64,000 nt of DNA from Paracoccus salipaludis (GTDB lineage Bacteria > Pseudomonadota > Alphaproteobacteria > Rhodobacterales > Rhodobacteraceae): assembly GCF_002287065.1 (NCBI RefSeq), contig NZ_NSJZ01000001.1, positions 62,001-126,000 of the forward strand, given 5' to 3'. The position numbers and the translations under genes are program-made. The notes beneath the pieces were generated by a model. That model ran no database searches and was not told where the DNA came from. It saw nothing but the letters and a program-made list of their open reading frames with translations. Shown here piece after piece: positions 26,050 through 35,663 of the stretch (position 1 is its first letter; the number at the start of each line of letters is the position of its first letter).

Positions 26050-28182
26050 ATGACCATCGCTTCTGCCCGCCGGCCCCTCCGGATGTCCCGCCTTGCGGTG
26101 CTGTCATGCTGCACCGCGATCCACCTTCTGCCCTTGGGCGCGCTGGCGCAGGAGACCGAGGACGCCGACGAATATCGCCTTTCGCCCGTCCTGCGCCTGC
26201 CCGAGATCACCATCACGGCCAGCGGGGTGGGGGGCGACGACGACGCGAATTCGGTCGTCGCGCATGAACTTTGGGTCGGCGGCAAGGTGGCAACCAGCAT
26301 CCTCGACACGCCGGCCTCGGTTTCGGTTGTCACCCAGAAGGAAATCGAGGAGCGCAACGCCACCACGCTGGAGGAGGTGCTGCAATATTCGGCCGGGACG
26401 GTCACCGACTACTACGGCACGGACGACCGCAACGATTACTTCCTGATCCGCGGCTTCCAGGCCTCGACCTATCGCGACGGGCTGACGCTGGGGTCCATGC
26501 GCGGCATCCGCGAGGAGCCGCTGGCCTACGAGCGTGTCGAGATCATCCGCGGCGCCAACTCGACCCTGTTCGGCATTGCCGATCCCGGTGGCTCGATCAA
26601 CTTCGTGACCAAGCGGCCGCGGGCCGAGCGGTTTTCCGAAGTCTTCGCGACCGTGGGATCGTTCGACCAGAAGATCGTCGGCTTCGACTTCGGCGATACG
26701 CTCGACCCCGATGCGACGCTGTCCTACCGCTTCACCGGCAAGCTGCAGGATTCCGAACGCGAATACGACTATTCGAAGGACGACGAGGAATTCCTGATGG
26801 GCGGCCTGACCTGGGCTCCCAGCGGTGCGACCTCGCTGACAGTCGTCGCCGACTACCTGAACCGCGACGCGACGCCCAACAGCGGCGGCTATCCGCGCGG
26901 CGGCGACTATGACCGCGACCTTTTCCTGGGCGAGCCGGACTTCAACTATCTCAACGTCGAGCGCAGCGCGCTCAGCGCGATCTTCGAACATGACTTCGGT
27001 GGCGGCCTGACGCTGCGCTCGAACCTGCGCTACAGCGACACCGAGGACGACTATGGCTATGTCTACATATCTGGCGACGCCGGCAACGGCCCGGTTCCGC
27101 GCGGCTACCTGGCATCGGACAATGCCGCGCACGAGATCATCGGCGATGTTATCCTGCAATATGACCGCAGCTTCACCCAGGTCGACAGCAGCACGCTGGC
27201 CGGGATCGAGTTCAGCGACGCGACGAGCTACAATTCGGCTTTCTACGGCATCGACGCAGGCGCCATCGACCCGAACGATCCGGTTCATGTCGGTGCGCCG
27301 TCCGAGCTGATCCTGTATCAGGACGAAAAGCGCGAAAGCCGCACCAAGGCTGTCTTCGTCCAGCAGAACCTGTCCTTCAGCGATCGCCTGATCGCGACCG
27401 TCGGGGCAAGGCACGACTGGCTGGACCTGTCCGTGGACGACCACCTGGCCGGAACCTTCACCAGCGACGATTTCTCGGAAACCTCGGTCCGCGGGGCGCT
27501 GACCTACAAGGTGACGGACGAGATCTCGACCTACGTGAGCTACGCCGAGTCGATCGCCCCGCCGTCGATCGGAGTCGAGCCCGAGCGTGGCGAGCAGTAC
27601 GAGATCGGGGTGAAATACGATCCCGCCGGCATGAATGCCCTGTTCAGCGCCGCGATCTACGACCTCAGCAAGACCAACATCACCGTGGTCGATCCCGACA
27701 CGCTCGAGCGCGAACTGGTGGGCGAGATCCGCGCCCGCGGCCTGGACGTCGAGGCCAAGGCCGAGGTCCGCGAGAACATCTCGCTGACCGCCTCCTATTC
27801 CTACACCGACACCGAGGTTGTCCGTTCGGACCCGATCCGCGGCGTCGACGTGGTGGGCAACGAGGTCGGCTCGGTCCCCAACCACGCGGCCTCGCTGTGG
27901 GTGGACTATACCCTTCCGGGGGCGGGCAACCGCGGCGACATGACCTTCGGCCTGGGCGCGCGCTATGTCGGGTCGTATTTCTTCGCGACCCAGAACAACA
28001 ACGGCAAGAGCGAGGCGACCACGCTGCTGGACGCGGCCTTCAGCTATGATGTGTCGGAAAGCACCGAACTGGCGCTGAACGTCAGCAACCTGCTGGATGA
28101 ACAACATGTCGTCGGCCGGGGGACCGCTGACTACTACAATCCCGGCAGGGCCGTTTACGCCACGCTGCGTCACCGCTGGTGA
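26050..28182 (+). CDS. TonB-dependent siderophore receptor
   Basis: The 710-residue outer-membrane receptor has a signal peptide (to about LGALAQE) and a plug domain with TPASVSVVTQKEIEERNATT, LEEVLQYSAGTVTDYYGTDD and DYFLIRGFQ. A 22-strand barrel follows, ending in VYATLRHRW with the typical terminal aromatic. The plug pattern is that of FhuA/FpvA-type ferric-siderophore receptors. ATG 26050 is chosen because the signal peptide starts there; the frame runs open 41 codons upstream into the fepC-like gene without sense. It sits in one cluster with the importer, DUF2946-like and PepSY genes. Confidence 0.93.
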   Translation: MTIASARRPLRMSRLAVLSCCTAIHLLPLGALAQETEDADEYRLSPVLRLPEITITASGVGGDDDANSVVAHELWVGGKVATSILDTPASVSVVTQKEIEERNATTLEEVLQYSAGTVTDYYGTDDRNDYFLIRGFQASTYRDGLTLGSMRGIREEPLAYERVEIIRGANSTLFGIADPGGSINFVTKRPRAERFSEVFATVGSFDQKIVGFDFGDTLDPDATLSYRFTGKLQDSEREYDYSKDDEEFLMGGLTWAPSGATSLTVVADYLNRDATPNSGGYPRGGDYDRDLFLGEPDFNYLNVERSALSAIFEHDFGGGLTLRSNLRYSDTEDDYGYVYISGDAGNGPVPRGYLASDNAAHEIIGDVILQYDRSFTQVDSSTLAGIEFSDATSYNSAFYGIDAGAIDPNDPVHVGAPSELILYQDEKRESRTKAVFVQQNLSFSDRLIATVGARHDWLDLSVDDHLAGTFTSDDFSETSVRGALTYKVTDEISTYVSYAESIAPPSIGVEPERGEQYEIGVKYDPAGMNALFSAAIYDLSKTNITVVDPDTLERELVGEIRARGLDVEAKAEVRENISLTASYSYTDTEVVRSDPIRGVDVVGNEVGSVPNHAASLWVDYTLPGAGNRGDMTFGLGARYVGSYFFATQNNNGKSEATTLLDAAFSYDVSESTELALNVSNLLDEQHVVGRGTADYYNPGRAVYATLRHRW

Positions 28183-28674
28183 GCAGCGTGTCCGGGTCGC
28201 CCGACTTGCCGCAGTTGCTGATCGCGACCGAACGGCCTGGCCTGGCCACCGCCCGCCGGGCCGGAACTTGGTTCTGCTCGGGCGCGGCGCAAGTGATGGC
28301 AGGGTTGCAGGACGGCGTGCTTGCAGGGGGTTCCGGGCTTTCGGATACCAGGGCCCTTGCCGGCAGGGTCATCCCGGCCTGGCTTTCCCTGTGATCCGGC
28401 GGGATGTCCTGCAAGGCGCCCATTCCTCTGCGCCGAGTCGCCGGGGATGAACTGCCGGGCCTGCCAGAAAGCGCTCGCAGGCCCGGTTGATGCTTCGGGG
28501 CGCATGTCTGCGCAGGGCAGTCGCGGTGCCGCACCGTTGCCGGCCGGATCGCCCCGTTCGGGCCGCAGCCCGGTCCGGCATCGGCCATTGGGCGCAAGGC
28601 CCGCTGCGCGGCAGGACCCGATCCAGGTCCAGGACATCCTTGTTGCAATCCGGCTTTCGCCGTATCGCTTGGCC
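28183..28674. other. 490-bp spacer between receptor and DUF2946-like gene
   Basis: No gene can be supported. A 71-codon frame (28179-28394, +) starts with a GTG overlapping the receptor stop (GTGA), the style of this operon, but its product has no recognisable domain. I leave it uncalled. Confidence 0.4.
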
Positions 28675-29079
28675 ATGGGGCGGAAACTCGGACTGCACAT
28701 GCGCGCGGCAGCTCTCTGGACAGGGCTTTTCGCTTTTGTGCTGTGGTCGCTGATCGGGTTCGGCATCATGCCTGCGCGCGCCGGGAATGGGGCGCTGGTG
28801 CTTGTCATCTGCACCGGGGATGGCGTCGCCGAAATGGCGTTCGATCCCGTCACCATGACGCCGGTTTCCGACAAGGGGAAGGGCGGGACGGACGGGCCCG
28901 GCCCGGGCGACTGTCCTTGGGCGGCCGGCCAGTCGGCGCTCGCTCTCGATCCGCCGAGGCTGATGATCCAGCCTCGCCCCGTTGCGGGGCGTCTGGCCCC
29001 TTCATTCACCGAAATGGTGCTGGCCGTCTCGCAAGTGACCGGCCTGCCGCCCGCGACCGGGCCCCCGACTGCCGTCTGA
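28675..29079 (+). CDS. DUF2946-like membrane/secreted protein
   Basis: The 134-residue product has an N-terminal hydrophobic segment (AAALWTGLFAFVLWSLIGFGIM) followed by the pattern of DUF2946 proteins: LVICTGDGVAEMAFDP, then an acidic or Gly-rich stretch and GDCPWAAGQ, where the family usually has CPxC. Such proteins sit beside copper or iron uptake genes, here between the siderophore receptor and the PepSY gene. The second Cys of the CPxC motif is absent. An in-frame ATG at 28699 is an alternative start. Confidence 0.6.
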   Translation: MGRKLGLHMRAAALWTGLFAFVLWSLIGFGIMPARAGNGALVLVICTGDGVAEMAFDPVTMTPVSDKGKGGTDGPGPGDCPWAAGQSALALDPPRLMIQPRPVAGRLAPSFTEMVLAVSQVTGLPPATGPPTAV

Positions 29080-29116
29080 CGCTTTCCTCCCGAAATCATC
29101 AGACCGGATAATCGAC

Positions 29117-30502
29117 ATGACCGATGCAGCCGACGGGGCCGCTGCCCTGAAACTTGCCGCCCAGCGTGGCGGAGCTTCTGATCTTTATCGCGCGATCTGG
29201 CGCTGGCATTTCTATGCCGGGCTGCTGATCCTGCCCTTTCTCATCACCCTGGCGATCACCGGCGCCATCTACCTGTTCCGGGACGAGGTCGACACATGGG
29301 TCCATGCCGACTTCATGCAGGTCACCCCGGCCGGGGAGGAACGCCTGGTGCCTTCGGAAATCATCGCTGCGGCGCTGGCGGCGCAGCCCGGAACGGCGGT
29401 GAAATATACCGACCCTCCGGCCGACAACCTTTCGACCGAGATCACCGTCCGGCCCGCGACAGGCGGCTCCATGGCCGTCTACGTCAACCAGTACAGCGGC
29501 GAGGTGCTGGAGGTGCGCCCCGACCGCAGCACCTTCGCCTGGACCGTGCGCTACCTGCATTCGTTCCGCTTCTTCGGCGCGACGCCGCGCATGGTGATCG
29601 AGATCGTGGCCGGATGGGCCATCCTGCTGGTGCTGACCGGCATCTTCCTGTGGTGGCCGCGCGGCCAGCAGGGGGGTGTCGTTTCCGTCCGTGGCACACC
29701 GACGCGACGGGTGTTCTGGCGCGACCTGCATGCCGTCACCGGAGTGTTCGTCGGTGGGTTCCTCCTGTTTCTGGCCATTACCGGCCTGCCGTGGTCGTCT
29801 GTTTGGGGCGCCAAGGTCAACGAATGGGCGAACGGCAGCAACTTCGGCTATCCCGCAGGGCTTCGCATCGACCTGCCCATGTCCGAAGAGCATCTGGATC
29901 ACGTTGCCAAGACCTCTTGGTCGCTGGAGCAGGCGCGCATCCCCGAAGCCGTGCCGCCCGAAAGCGGGATGCCCTCCATCGGCGTCGATGCTGCGGTCGG
30001 AATTTTCGACACGCTGGGTCTGCATCGTGGCTATGCGGTTTCCCTGCCGACCACGCCCACCGGAGTGTTCTCGGGCTCGGTCTATCCAGATGATCTGAGC
30101 CAGCAGCGCGTCGTCCATCTGGACCAGTATACGGGCGATCCCTTGCTGGACATGACCTACGCCGAATACGGCCCCGGAGGCCGTGCGCTCGAATGGGGCA
30201 TCAACACCCACATGGGCCAGACCTATGGCAGGATGAATCAGATTGTCCTGCTGCTGGCCTGTCTGGCCATCGTCGTGCTGGCGGTTTCGGCCGCAGTGAT
30301 GTGGTGGAAGCGGCGCCCTTCAAGCAGCCTTGGCGTGCCGCCCCTGCCTTCGGACCGGCGCGTATTCGTCGGGCTGTTCGTCATGCTCGGCATCGGTGGG
30401 GTGCTTTTCCCGCTGACGGGTCTGTCCCTGCTGGTGATGATCGCGCTGGACCTGATCTGGCAATGGTCCACGAACCGGCGGCGTCCGGACCTGGCGGTCT
30501 GA
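29117..30502 (+). CDS. PepSY-associated TM-helix protein (siderophore-reductase type)
   Basis: The 461-residue inner-membrane protein has four or more transmembrane helices: one at about 27-50 (FYAGLLILPFLITLAITGAI), one near 165-185 (GWAILLVLTGIFLWW), one near 205-225, and two at the end. Periplasmic PepSY-like regions lie between them. His residues RWHFYAG, RYLHSF and DLHAVTGVF are positioned as in PepSY_TM proteins that may bind heme. Such genes accompany siderophore receptors and are proposed to be ferric-siderophore reductases (FoxB/PiuB type). It is probably the last gene of the iron cluster. Confidence 0.85.
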   Translation: MTDAADGAAALKLAAQRGGASDLYRAIWRWHFYAGLLILPFLITLAITGAIYLFRDEVDTWVHADFMQVTPAGEERLVPSEIIAAALAAQPGTAVKYTDPPADNLSTEITVRPATGGSMAVYVNQYSGEVLEVRPDRSTFAWTVRYLHSFRFFGATPRMVIEIVAGWAILLVLTGIFLWWPRGQQGGVVSVRGTPTRRVFWRDLHAVTGVFVGGFLLFLAITGLPWSSVWGAKVNEWANGSNFGYPAGLRIDLPMSEEHLDHVAKTSWSLEQARIPEAVPPESGMPSIGVDAAVGIFDTLGLHRGYAVSLPTTPTGVFSGSVYPDDLSQQRVVHLDQYTGDPLLDMTYAEYGPGGRALEWGINTHMGQTYGRMNQIVLLLACLAIVVLAVSAAVMWWKRRPSSSLGVPPLPSDRRVFVGLFVMLGIGGVLFPLTGLSLLVMIALDLIWQWSTNRRRPDLAV

Positions 30503-30519
30503 CAGCGCCTGCAACGGCC

Positions 30520-30540
30520 GTGCCGCCGGAAAGGCGGCAC
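30520..30540 (+). terminator. Hairpin after the iron-uptake cluster
   Basis: A perfect 8-bp inverted repeat (GTGCCGCC / GGCGGCAC) with a 5-base loop lies 18 bases past the PepSY gene stop. There is no T-run, so termination is inferred from position. Confidence 0.45.
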
Positions 30541-30919
30541 GTGCGGACTTGGCTTCGGTGCACGGGTTGCCGTTTCCTGCCACGGCGGCAAAGTGCGAAG
30601 GCTTGGCCCATCAGGAGGTCCTTCGCCGGTCCGCCGACCGGAGCGCCTGGGCCCGCGCCAAGGATGACGCCCTATCCGCAATGCGAAACTGTGCGGGGGC
30701 GCGCGCAGGATCAGGACGACCTTCCCCACCCATCCCGCAACGGTTTCCGTTTCTCATGGCCGAAGCGCTGCCGGCGCCTTGGCGCGAGGTCAGCCGGACA
30801 CCGGAGAAGATCTTCCCGGGACGACCGCAGGACAGACCCCCTCGGCGAACGCTTCGCCACCGCCCGTCCGTGTGGAACCGGTCGAGGCTCGCGCGGCGTC
30901 GCTCTGCAGCGTCGCCGGC

Positions 30920-30964
30920 ATGATCAAGGCGGTCCGCACCCATGAGCATGGGGGGTGGCGCTGA
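30920..30964 (+). pseudogene. Fragment of an NAD(P)H:quinone oxidoreductase start
   Basis: The short frame MIKAVRTHEHGG, then Trp-Arg-stop, matches the very conserved N-terminus of zeta-crystallin-type quinone oxidoreductases (MKAIRVHEHGGPEVL pattern). Nothing of the rest of the enzyme follows. It is too short for certainty. Confidence 0.35.
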
Positions 30965-31902
30965 TGCCTCAACCTGCGCCCGAGCCTCCCGGGTCCTGCA
31001 CGCCTCAGGGCTCATCCTCGAATCTCCGGATCGCCGCAGCGGTCGATCGGAGGTGAATGCCGCAGGTGCTGGCCGTCCGCGCAAGCTTGCATTGCGGGTT
31101 TCGATCAGCGTGCATGCCTGAGATCGTTACGCAATTGCCCCGGCGTCGGGCTTGTGCTCGCTCCGGTCACTCCGGGCTGCGTTGAAAGGGCATGAGCGTC
31201 CGGTTCGGTGAAGCCGCAGCATGGCATGATGCGGCAGCAGGGTCGGACTGCTTGTCGCGCGCTGTTCTGCGCACCCGGGCAGCAGGTGGGCCGTCCGCAT
31301 CCTTCCGGTTCCTTTCGGGACCTGTGCCGCCGTCGCCCGACGCATGGGGTGCACGGCAGATGTCGCCCCATTTGCCCCTGCCGTCAGGCAAGCGGGCGCG
31401 CAGGACTTGCTGTCAGGGCAGCGACTCGTCCACGACGCAGAGGCCAGCGTCCGGCCCTTCTGCGGGGGAGAGTGGGTGCGTGCTGACCGCTGCAGCCGCC
31501 AAGGGCGGGATCCCTGCCTGCAGACACAGATCTGTCCGCCCCGGCCAATCACTCCCTGAACAGCAAGTCAGAGACTGCACGCCTGACCCTCGCCAGCACG
31601 GCAGGCGTGCGGGGCAGCCGCCTCGGGGTCGCCCTCGATCACTCACTGACCTGTGCAGCTTCCGCGATTTCGCTGACCTCGTCGCGTTGCTGACGAGCTG
31701 CTCGCACGTGGCAGGCGACGGCAGAAGGCGGCCATGTGCCTTGAGGCAGAGGGCGCCGCAGTGGCTGGCCGAACGCAATCCGACATCCGGCGAAAGGCAC
31801 ATCCTGCAATGATTGCGTCCTGCACTCCTCCCGAGCCCTGGCATCGGGTACCCGAAGATGTCCTTGAGGGCAGGGCGCCATCCGGCGTGGCAGCGGGTTG
31901 CG

Positions 31903-31940
31903 TTCCTCCCCGAGCCGGCCGCTGCCAACTCGGGGAGGAA
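31903..31940 (-). terminator. Terminator-like hairpin after phaB
   Basis: Perfect 12-bp arms (TTCCTCCCCGAG / CTCGGGGAGGAA) around a 14-base loop start 10 bases past the phaB stop on the minus strand. There is no clear T-run. Confidence 0.5.
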
Positions 31941-31950
31941 TGGCTTCGCG

Positions 31951-32676
31951 TCAGGCGAAGAACTGGGCGCCGTTGGCGCTGATCGTCGAGCCCGAGATGA
32001 AGCCGGCATCGTCCGAGGCAAGGAAGACGACGCAGCGGGCGATTTCCTCGGGCTCGCCCAGGCGGCCGACGGGGATCTGCGGGATGATGCGCTCGTTCAG
32101 CACCTTCTCGTCGATGGCGCGCACCATCTCGGTCCCGATATAGCCGGGCGCGATCGCGTTGACCGTGATGCCCGCCCGAGCCCCTTCCTGCGCCAGCGCG
32201 CGTGTGAAGCCGATGTCGCCCGCCTTGGCGGCCGAGTAGTTGGCCTGGCCCGCCTGGCCCTTCTGCCCGTTCACCGAGCTGATGTTGATGATGCGGCCGA
32301 ACTTGCGGTCACGCATCCCGTTCCAGACGCCATGCGTCATGTTGAACAGGCCAGTGAGATTGGTGTCGATGACCTCCTTCCATTGCTGTGGAGTCATCTT
32401 GTGGAACATGGCATCACGGGTGATCCCGGCATTGTTCACCAGGACGTCCACGGGGCCGACCTCCGCCTCGACCTGGCGGATGCCTTCGGCACAGGCGTCA
32501 TAATCGGCGACCGACCACTTGAAGGTCCTGATGCCGGTTTCCTGGGTAAAGGCTTTTGCGGCATCGTCGTTGCCCGCATAATTCGCCGCGACCTCGTAGC
32601 CGGCCTCTTTCAAGGCCCTTGAAATCGCCGCGCCGATCCCCCTCGATCCGCCCGTCACCAAAGCAACTCTCGCCAT
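31951..32676 (-). CDS. phaB: Acetoacetyl-CoA reductase
   Basis: Reduces acetoacetyl-CoA to (R)-3-hydroxybutyryl-CoA with NADPH for polyhydroxybutyrate synthesis in the cytoplasm. The 241-residue SDR has TGGSRGIG (8-15), NNAG at 81-84, catalytic Ser in NISSVNG (about 134), and Tyr147-x3-Lys151 in NYSAAK. VNGQKGQAGQANYS and FNMTHGVWNGM are typical of PhaB. Of two adjacent ATG codons, 32676 is preferred because it is spaced properly from GGAGG and gives the usual MARVALVTGG start. No phaA or phaC is next to it. Confidence 0.94.
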   Translation of the reverse strand: MARVALVTGGSRGIGAAISRALKEAGYEVAANYAGNDDAAKAFTQETGIRTFKWSVADYDACAEGIRQVEAEVGPVDVLVNNAGITRDAMFHKMTPQQWKEVIDTNLTGLFNMTHGVWNGMRDRKFGRIINISSVNGQKGQAGQANYSAAKAGDIGFTRALAQEGARAGITVNAIAPGYIGTEMVRAIDEKVLNERIIPQIPVGRLGEPEEIARCVVFLASDDAGFISGSTISANGAQFFA

Positions 32677-32766
32677 CATCCCCTCCAACCTGGCGTGAAA
32701 TCCTCTTTCTTCTAAGGGGTAGGGGGAGAAAGAATGTTGCGCAAGAGGCCGTTTGCACTTTCGCCC

Positions 32767-33594
32767 TCAGCGCTGAGCCGCCGCATTCGGCGCCTGCCAT
32801 GGCGGAGAGATCGTAGGCGCCCCGAAATAGAATCCCTGCAGGCAATCGATGCCCAATTGGATCAGAAAGGCGGCATCATCTGCGGTTTCCACCTGCTCGG
32901 CCACCGTGAACATGTCGAAATGACTGGCAATGGACATCAGCGCGCGGGTCAGCACCTGATTGTCGGGATGCCCGGCAATCTCGCGGATGAACTGGCCGTC
33001 GATCTTGATGAGGTCGAACGAGAAATCCCGCAGGTAGCGGAACGAGGTGTAGCCCGCGCCGAAATCGTCCAGCGCGAAGCTGACACCGGCCTGCTGCAAT
33101 TCGCGCATGAACTGGCGCACCTGCTCGGGCAGGCCCATGGCCGAGCTTTCGGTGATCTCCAGGATCAGCCGCTCGGCCACCGTCTTGTCCTCGGCCACCC
33201 CGCGGCGCAGCGTCCGCAGCCAGTCGGGGTATCCGATGGAACGGGCCGACATGTTGATCGACAGCCGCAGCCCGGGTTCCTCGGCCAGCGCGCGCAGGCC
33301 CAGCGCCAGCGCCAGGCAGTCGATCTGGCGGCCCAGTTCGCCCAGTTCCGCCACCGGCATGAAGTCGCGCAGCGGGATGATGCGGCCGGTCTCGTCGATG
33401 ACGCGGATCAGCCCTTCGTGAAAGGCGGGGCGGTCGGTGCGGCTGGCCTGCACGATGGGCTGGAAGGCCAGCACCGCGTCGCCCCGTTCCACTGCGCGGC
33501 GAACCGTCGCCATGGTCAGGCGCGTCTGGTGGTCAACCGCGAAATCCAGCGGAGAGCTTTGCCCGGCGGGCGTCTGTCCATCTTCGAATCGCAT
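32767..33594 (-). CDS. EAL-domain c-di-GMP phosphodiesterase-like protein
   Basis: The 275-residue stand-alone EAL domain has no membrane or receiver part. Catalytic-site residues can be matched: Glu60 in HEGLIR (EGL in place of EAL), Asn114 in SINMSAR, Glu146 in LEITES, the DD of ALDDFGAGYTSFRYL (176-177), Lys197 in IKIDGQF, Glu233 in AEQVE, and QGFYFGAP. It is therefore probably an active hydrolase of c-di-GMP, cytoplasmic. ATG 33594 follows AAGGGGA; an upstream ATG (33642) is less likely. It is directly upstream of phaB on the same strand, 90 bp apart. Confidence 0.88.
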   Translation of the reverse strand: MRFEDGQTPAGQSSPLDFAVDHQTRLTMATVRRAVERGDAVLAFQPIVQASRTDRPAFHEGLIRVIDETGRIIPLRDFMPVAELGELGRQIDCLALALGLRALAEEPGLRLSINMSARSIGYPDWLRTLRRGVAEDKTVAERLILEITESSAMGLPEQVRQFMRELQQAGVSFALDDFGAGYTSFRYLRDFSFDLIKIDGQFIREIAGHPDNQVLTRALMSIASHFDMFTVAEQVETADDAAFLIQLGIDCLQGFYFGAPTISPPWQAPNAAAQR

Positions 33595-33683
33595 CGCTGT
33601 CCCCTTGTTCCCGACGAGACTCTGGCAAGGATGAGCGAACAAACCGTAAATGCCAGACGCGAACTGGCAAGTGAGTTAACGGA

Positions 33684-34229
33684 TCACTCCGACAGCATCT
33701 GGTCCACCAGCGCCAGCGCGGCGGGCGAGGACCAGTCGGCGTCCCCGGTCATCCGGGCGACCTCGTTGCCCTCGGCATCGATCAGGATCGTGACGGGCAT
33801 CGCCATGACCCCGAAGGCGCGCGCCAACGCCATCTGCGGGTCGGTCAGCGTGGGCAGGCCGGTCACGCCGGACTCCTGAAAGAAACGGTTGATCGCGGCG
33901 GCGGTGTTGCGGCCCGAGGCGACGGTCAGGACCTCGAAGTCTTCGCCCCCCTTCGCCTTCTGCAGCGCGTCGAGCGACGGCATCTCCTCGCGGCAGGGGG
34001 CGCACCAAGTGGCCCAGAAGTTCAGCAGCACGACCTTGCCCTTCCAGTCGGACAGCCGGTGCGTGTCGCCCTCCAAGTCGGTGAACTCGACCTCGGGCAC
34101 GGGCGCCACCTCGGATTCCACCAGCTTGGGCAGGCCCGCATCGCGCGCGGCCTGCCAGTCCACCGGCCCCGCCACGGCCGCGTTTGCAGCGATAAGCAGC
34201 GACGTATAAAGGGCGAGTGAACGCAACAT
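33684..34229 (-). CDS. TlpA-like thiol-disulfide interchange protein
   Basis: The 181-residue periplasmic thioredoxin-fold protein has a signal peptide (to about AAVAGPV), the core [21 protein letters not shown] with active Cys76 and Cys79, a TlpA-type insertion, and cis-Pro in [10 protein letters not shown]. TlpA/ResA-like proteins reduce apocytochrome or assembly-factor disulfides, for example in cytochrome c oxidase maturation. ATG 34229 follows GGAGGTCAC. It is divergent from argH, with 24 bp between start codons; the two promoters must overlap. Confidence 0.88.
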   Translation of the reverse strand: MLRSLALYTSLLIAANAAVAGPVDWQAARDAGLPKLVESEVAPVPEVEFTDLEGDTHRLSDWKGKVVLLNFWATWCAPCREEMPSLDALQKAKGGEDFEVLTVASGRNTAAAINRFFQESGVTGLPTLTDPQMALARAFGVMAMPVTILIDAEGNEVARMTGDADWSSPAALALVDQMLSE

Positions 34230-34253
34230 GTGACCTCCGACAGGACCGATCCG

Positions 34254-35663
34254 ATGACCGACACGCCCGAGACACCCACGGCCAACACCATGTGGGGCGG
34301 GCGCTTCGCCGCAGGTCCCGACGCGATCATGGAGGCGATCAACGCCTCGATCGGCTTCGACCGGCGGCTCTACGCCCAGGATATCCGGGGCAGCCGGGCC
34401 CATGCCGCGATGCTGGCCGCGCAGGGCATCATCAGCCCTAGCGATGCGGATGCGATCCGGGAAGGGCTGCTCACCGTCTTGTCAGAGATCGAGGGCGGGC
34501 GCTTCCGGTTCCAGACCGCGCTTGAAGACATCCACATGAACGTGGAAGCGCGGCTGAAGGAACTGATCGGCGAACCCGCGGGCCGGCTGCACACGGCGCG
34601 GTCGCGCAACGACCAGGTGGCGACCGACTTCCGCCTGTGGGTGCGCGACCAGTGCGACGCGGCGGTGGATAGCTTGCGCGCCCTGGTCCGGGTGCTGGTG
34701 GATCGGGCCGACGAGGGCGCGGACTGGGTGATGCCGGGCTTCACCCATCTGCAGACGGCGCAGCCGGTCACCTGGGGCCATCACATGATGGCCTATGTCG
34801 AGATGCTGGGCCGCGACATCGGCCGCTTCACCGACGCCCGGGCGCGGATGAACGAAAGTCCGCTGGGCTCGGCCGCGCTGGCAGGCACGGGCTTTCCCAT
34901 CGACCGCCATGCGACTGCCGAGGCGCTGGGCTTCGACCGGCCGACGGCGAACAGCCTGGACGCCGTCAGCGACCGGGACTTCGCGCTGGAGTTCCTGTCG
35001 GCGGCCGCGATCTGCGCCACGCACCTGTCGCGTCTGGCCGAGGAGCTGGTGATCTGGTCCAGCGCGCAGTTCCGCTTCGTCGCCATGTCGGACCGCTGGT
35101 CCACCGGGTCCAGCATCATGCCGCAGAAGCGCAACCCGGATGCGGCGGAACTGATCCGCGCCAAGATCGGCCGCATCCTGGGCGCGGCGGTGGCGCTGTT
35201 CACGGTGATGAAGGGCCTGCCGCTCGCCTATTCCAAGGACATGCAGGAGGACAAGGAGCAGGTCTTCGACGCCGCCGACACGCTGATGCTGGCGCTGGCC
35301 GCGATGACCGGGATGATGTCCGACCTGACCGTGCACCGCGAGCGGCTGGAGGCTGCGGCCTCTTCGGGCTTTTCCACCGCCACCGACCTTGCCGACTGGC
35401 TGGTGCGCGAGGCCGGGCTGCCCTTCCGCGACGCCCATCACGCGACCGGCGCGCTGGTGGCACGGGCCGAGGCGCGCGGCGTCGATCTGCCCGAACTCAC
35501 GCTGGAGGAGATGCAGGCCGTGAACCCGGCGATAACTTCTGCCGTGTTCGACGTTTTGGGCGTTCACAACTCGGTCGCCTCGCGGCAATCATACGGGGGA
35601 ACCGCGCCCGACCAGGTGCGCGCGCAGGTCGCCCGGTGGCGCAAGGCGATGGAGGAATGGTGA
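34254..35663 (+). CDS. argH: Argininosuccinate lyase
   Basis: Cleaves argininosuccinate to arginine and fumarate, the last step of arginine synthesis. The 469-residue product carries [16 protein letters not shown], the superfamily signature [11 protein letters not shown] with catalytic Ser at about 286-287, and normal length. The ATG at 34254 begins the usual [18 protein letters not shown]; an in-frame ATG at 34230 is possible but has a poorer site. The stop overlaps the start of a small lipoprotein gene, and lysA follows, an order common in Rhodobacterales. Confidence 0.97.
   Translation: MTDTPETPTANTMWGGRFAAGPDAIMEAINASIGFDRRLYAQDIRGSRAHAAMLAAQGIISPSDADAIREGLLTVLSEIEGGRFRFQTALEDIHMNVEARLKELIGEPAGRLHTARSRNDQVATDFRLWVRDQCDAAVDSLRALVRVLVDRADEGADWVMPGFTHLQTAQPVTWGHHMMAYVEMLGRDIGRFTDARARMNESPLGSAALAGTGFPIDRHATAEALGFDRPTANSLDAVSDRDFALEFLSAAAICATHLSRLAEELVIWSSAQFRFVAMSDRWSTGSSIMPQKRNPDAAELIRAKIGRILGAAVALFTVMKGLPLAYSKDMQEDKEQVFDAADTLMLALAAMTGMMSDLTVHRERLEAAASSGFSTATDLADWLVREAGLPFRDAHHATGALVARAEARGVDLPELTLEEMQAVNPAITSAVFDVLGVHNSVASRQSYGGTAPDQVRAQVARWRKAMEEW

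Larger units (their letters stand above)
30503..31902. other. 1.4-kb gene-poor stretch
   Basis: No complete gene is recognisable in any frame. Several open frames of 150-200 codons occur on both strands (such as 31192-31812 + and 31413-32021 -), but they overlap one another, show no domain, and lack the strong third-position GC bias of neighbouring genes. One fragment at 30920 looks like the N-terminus of a zinc-type quinone oxidoreductase. The stretch is best read as decayed DNA between the iron cluster and phaB. Confidence 0.5.

Noticed and set aside
31192-31812. 206-codon plus-strand frame in the gene-poor stretch
   Set aside because: Codon usage lacks the strong GC3 bias of its neighbours, there is no domain or ribosome binding site, and it competes with a minus-strand frame.
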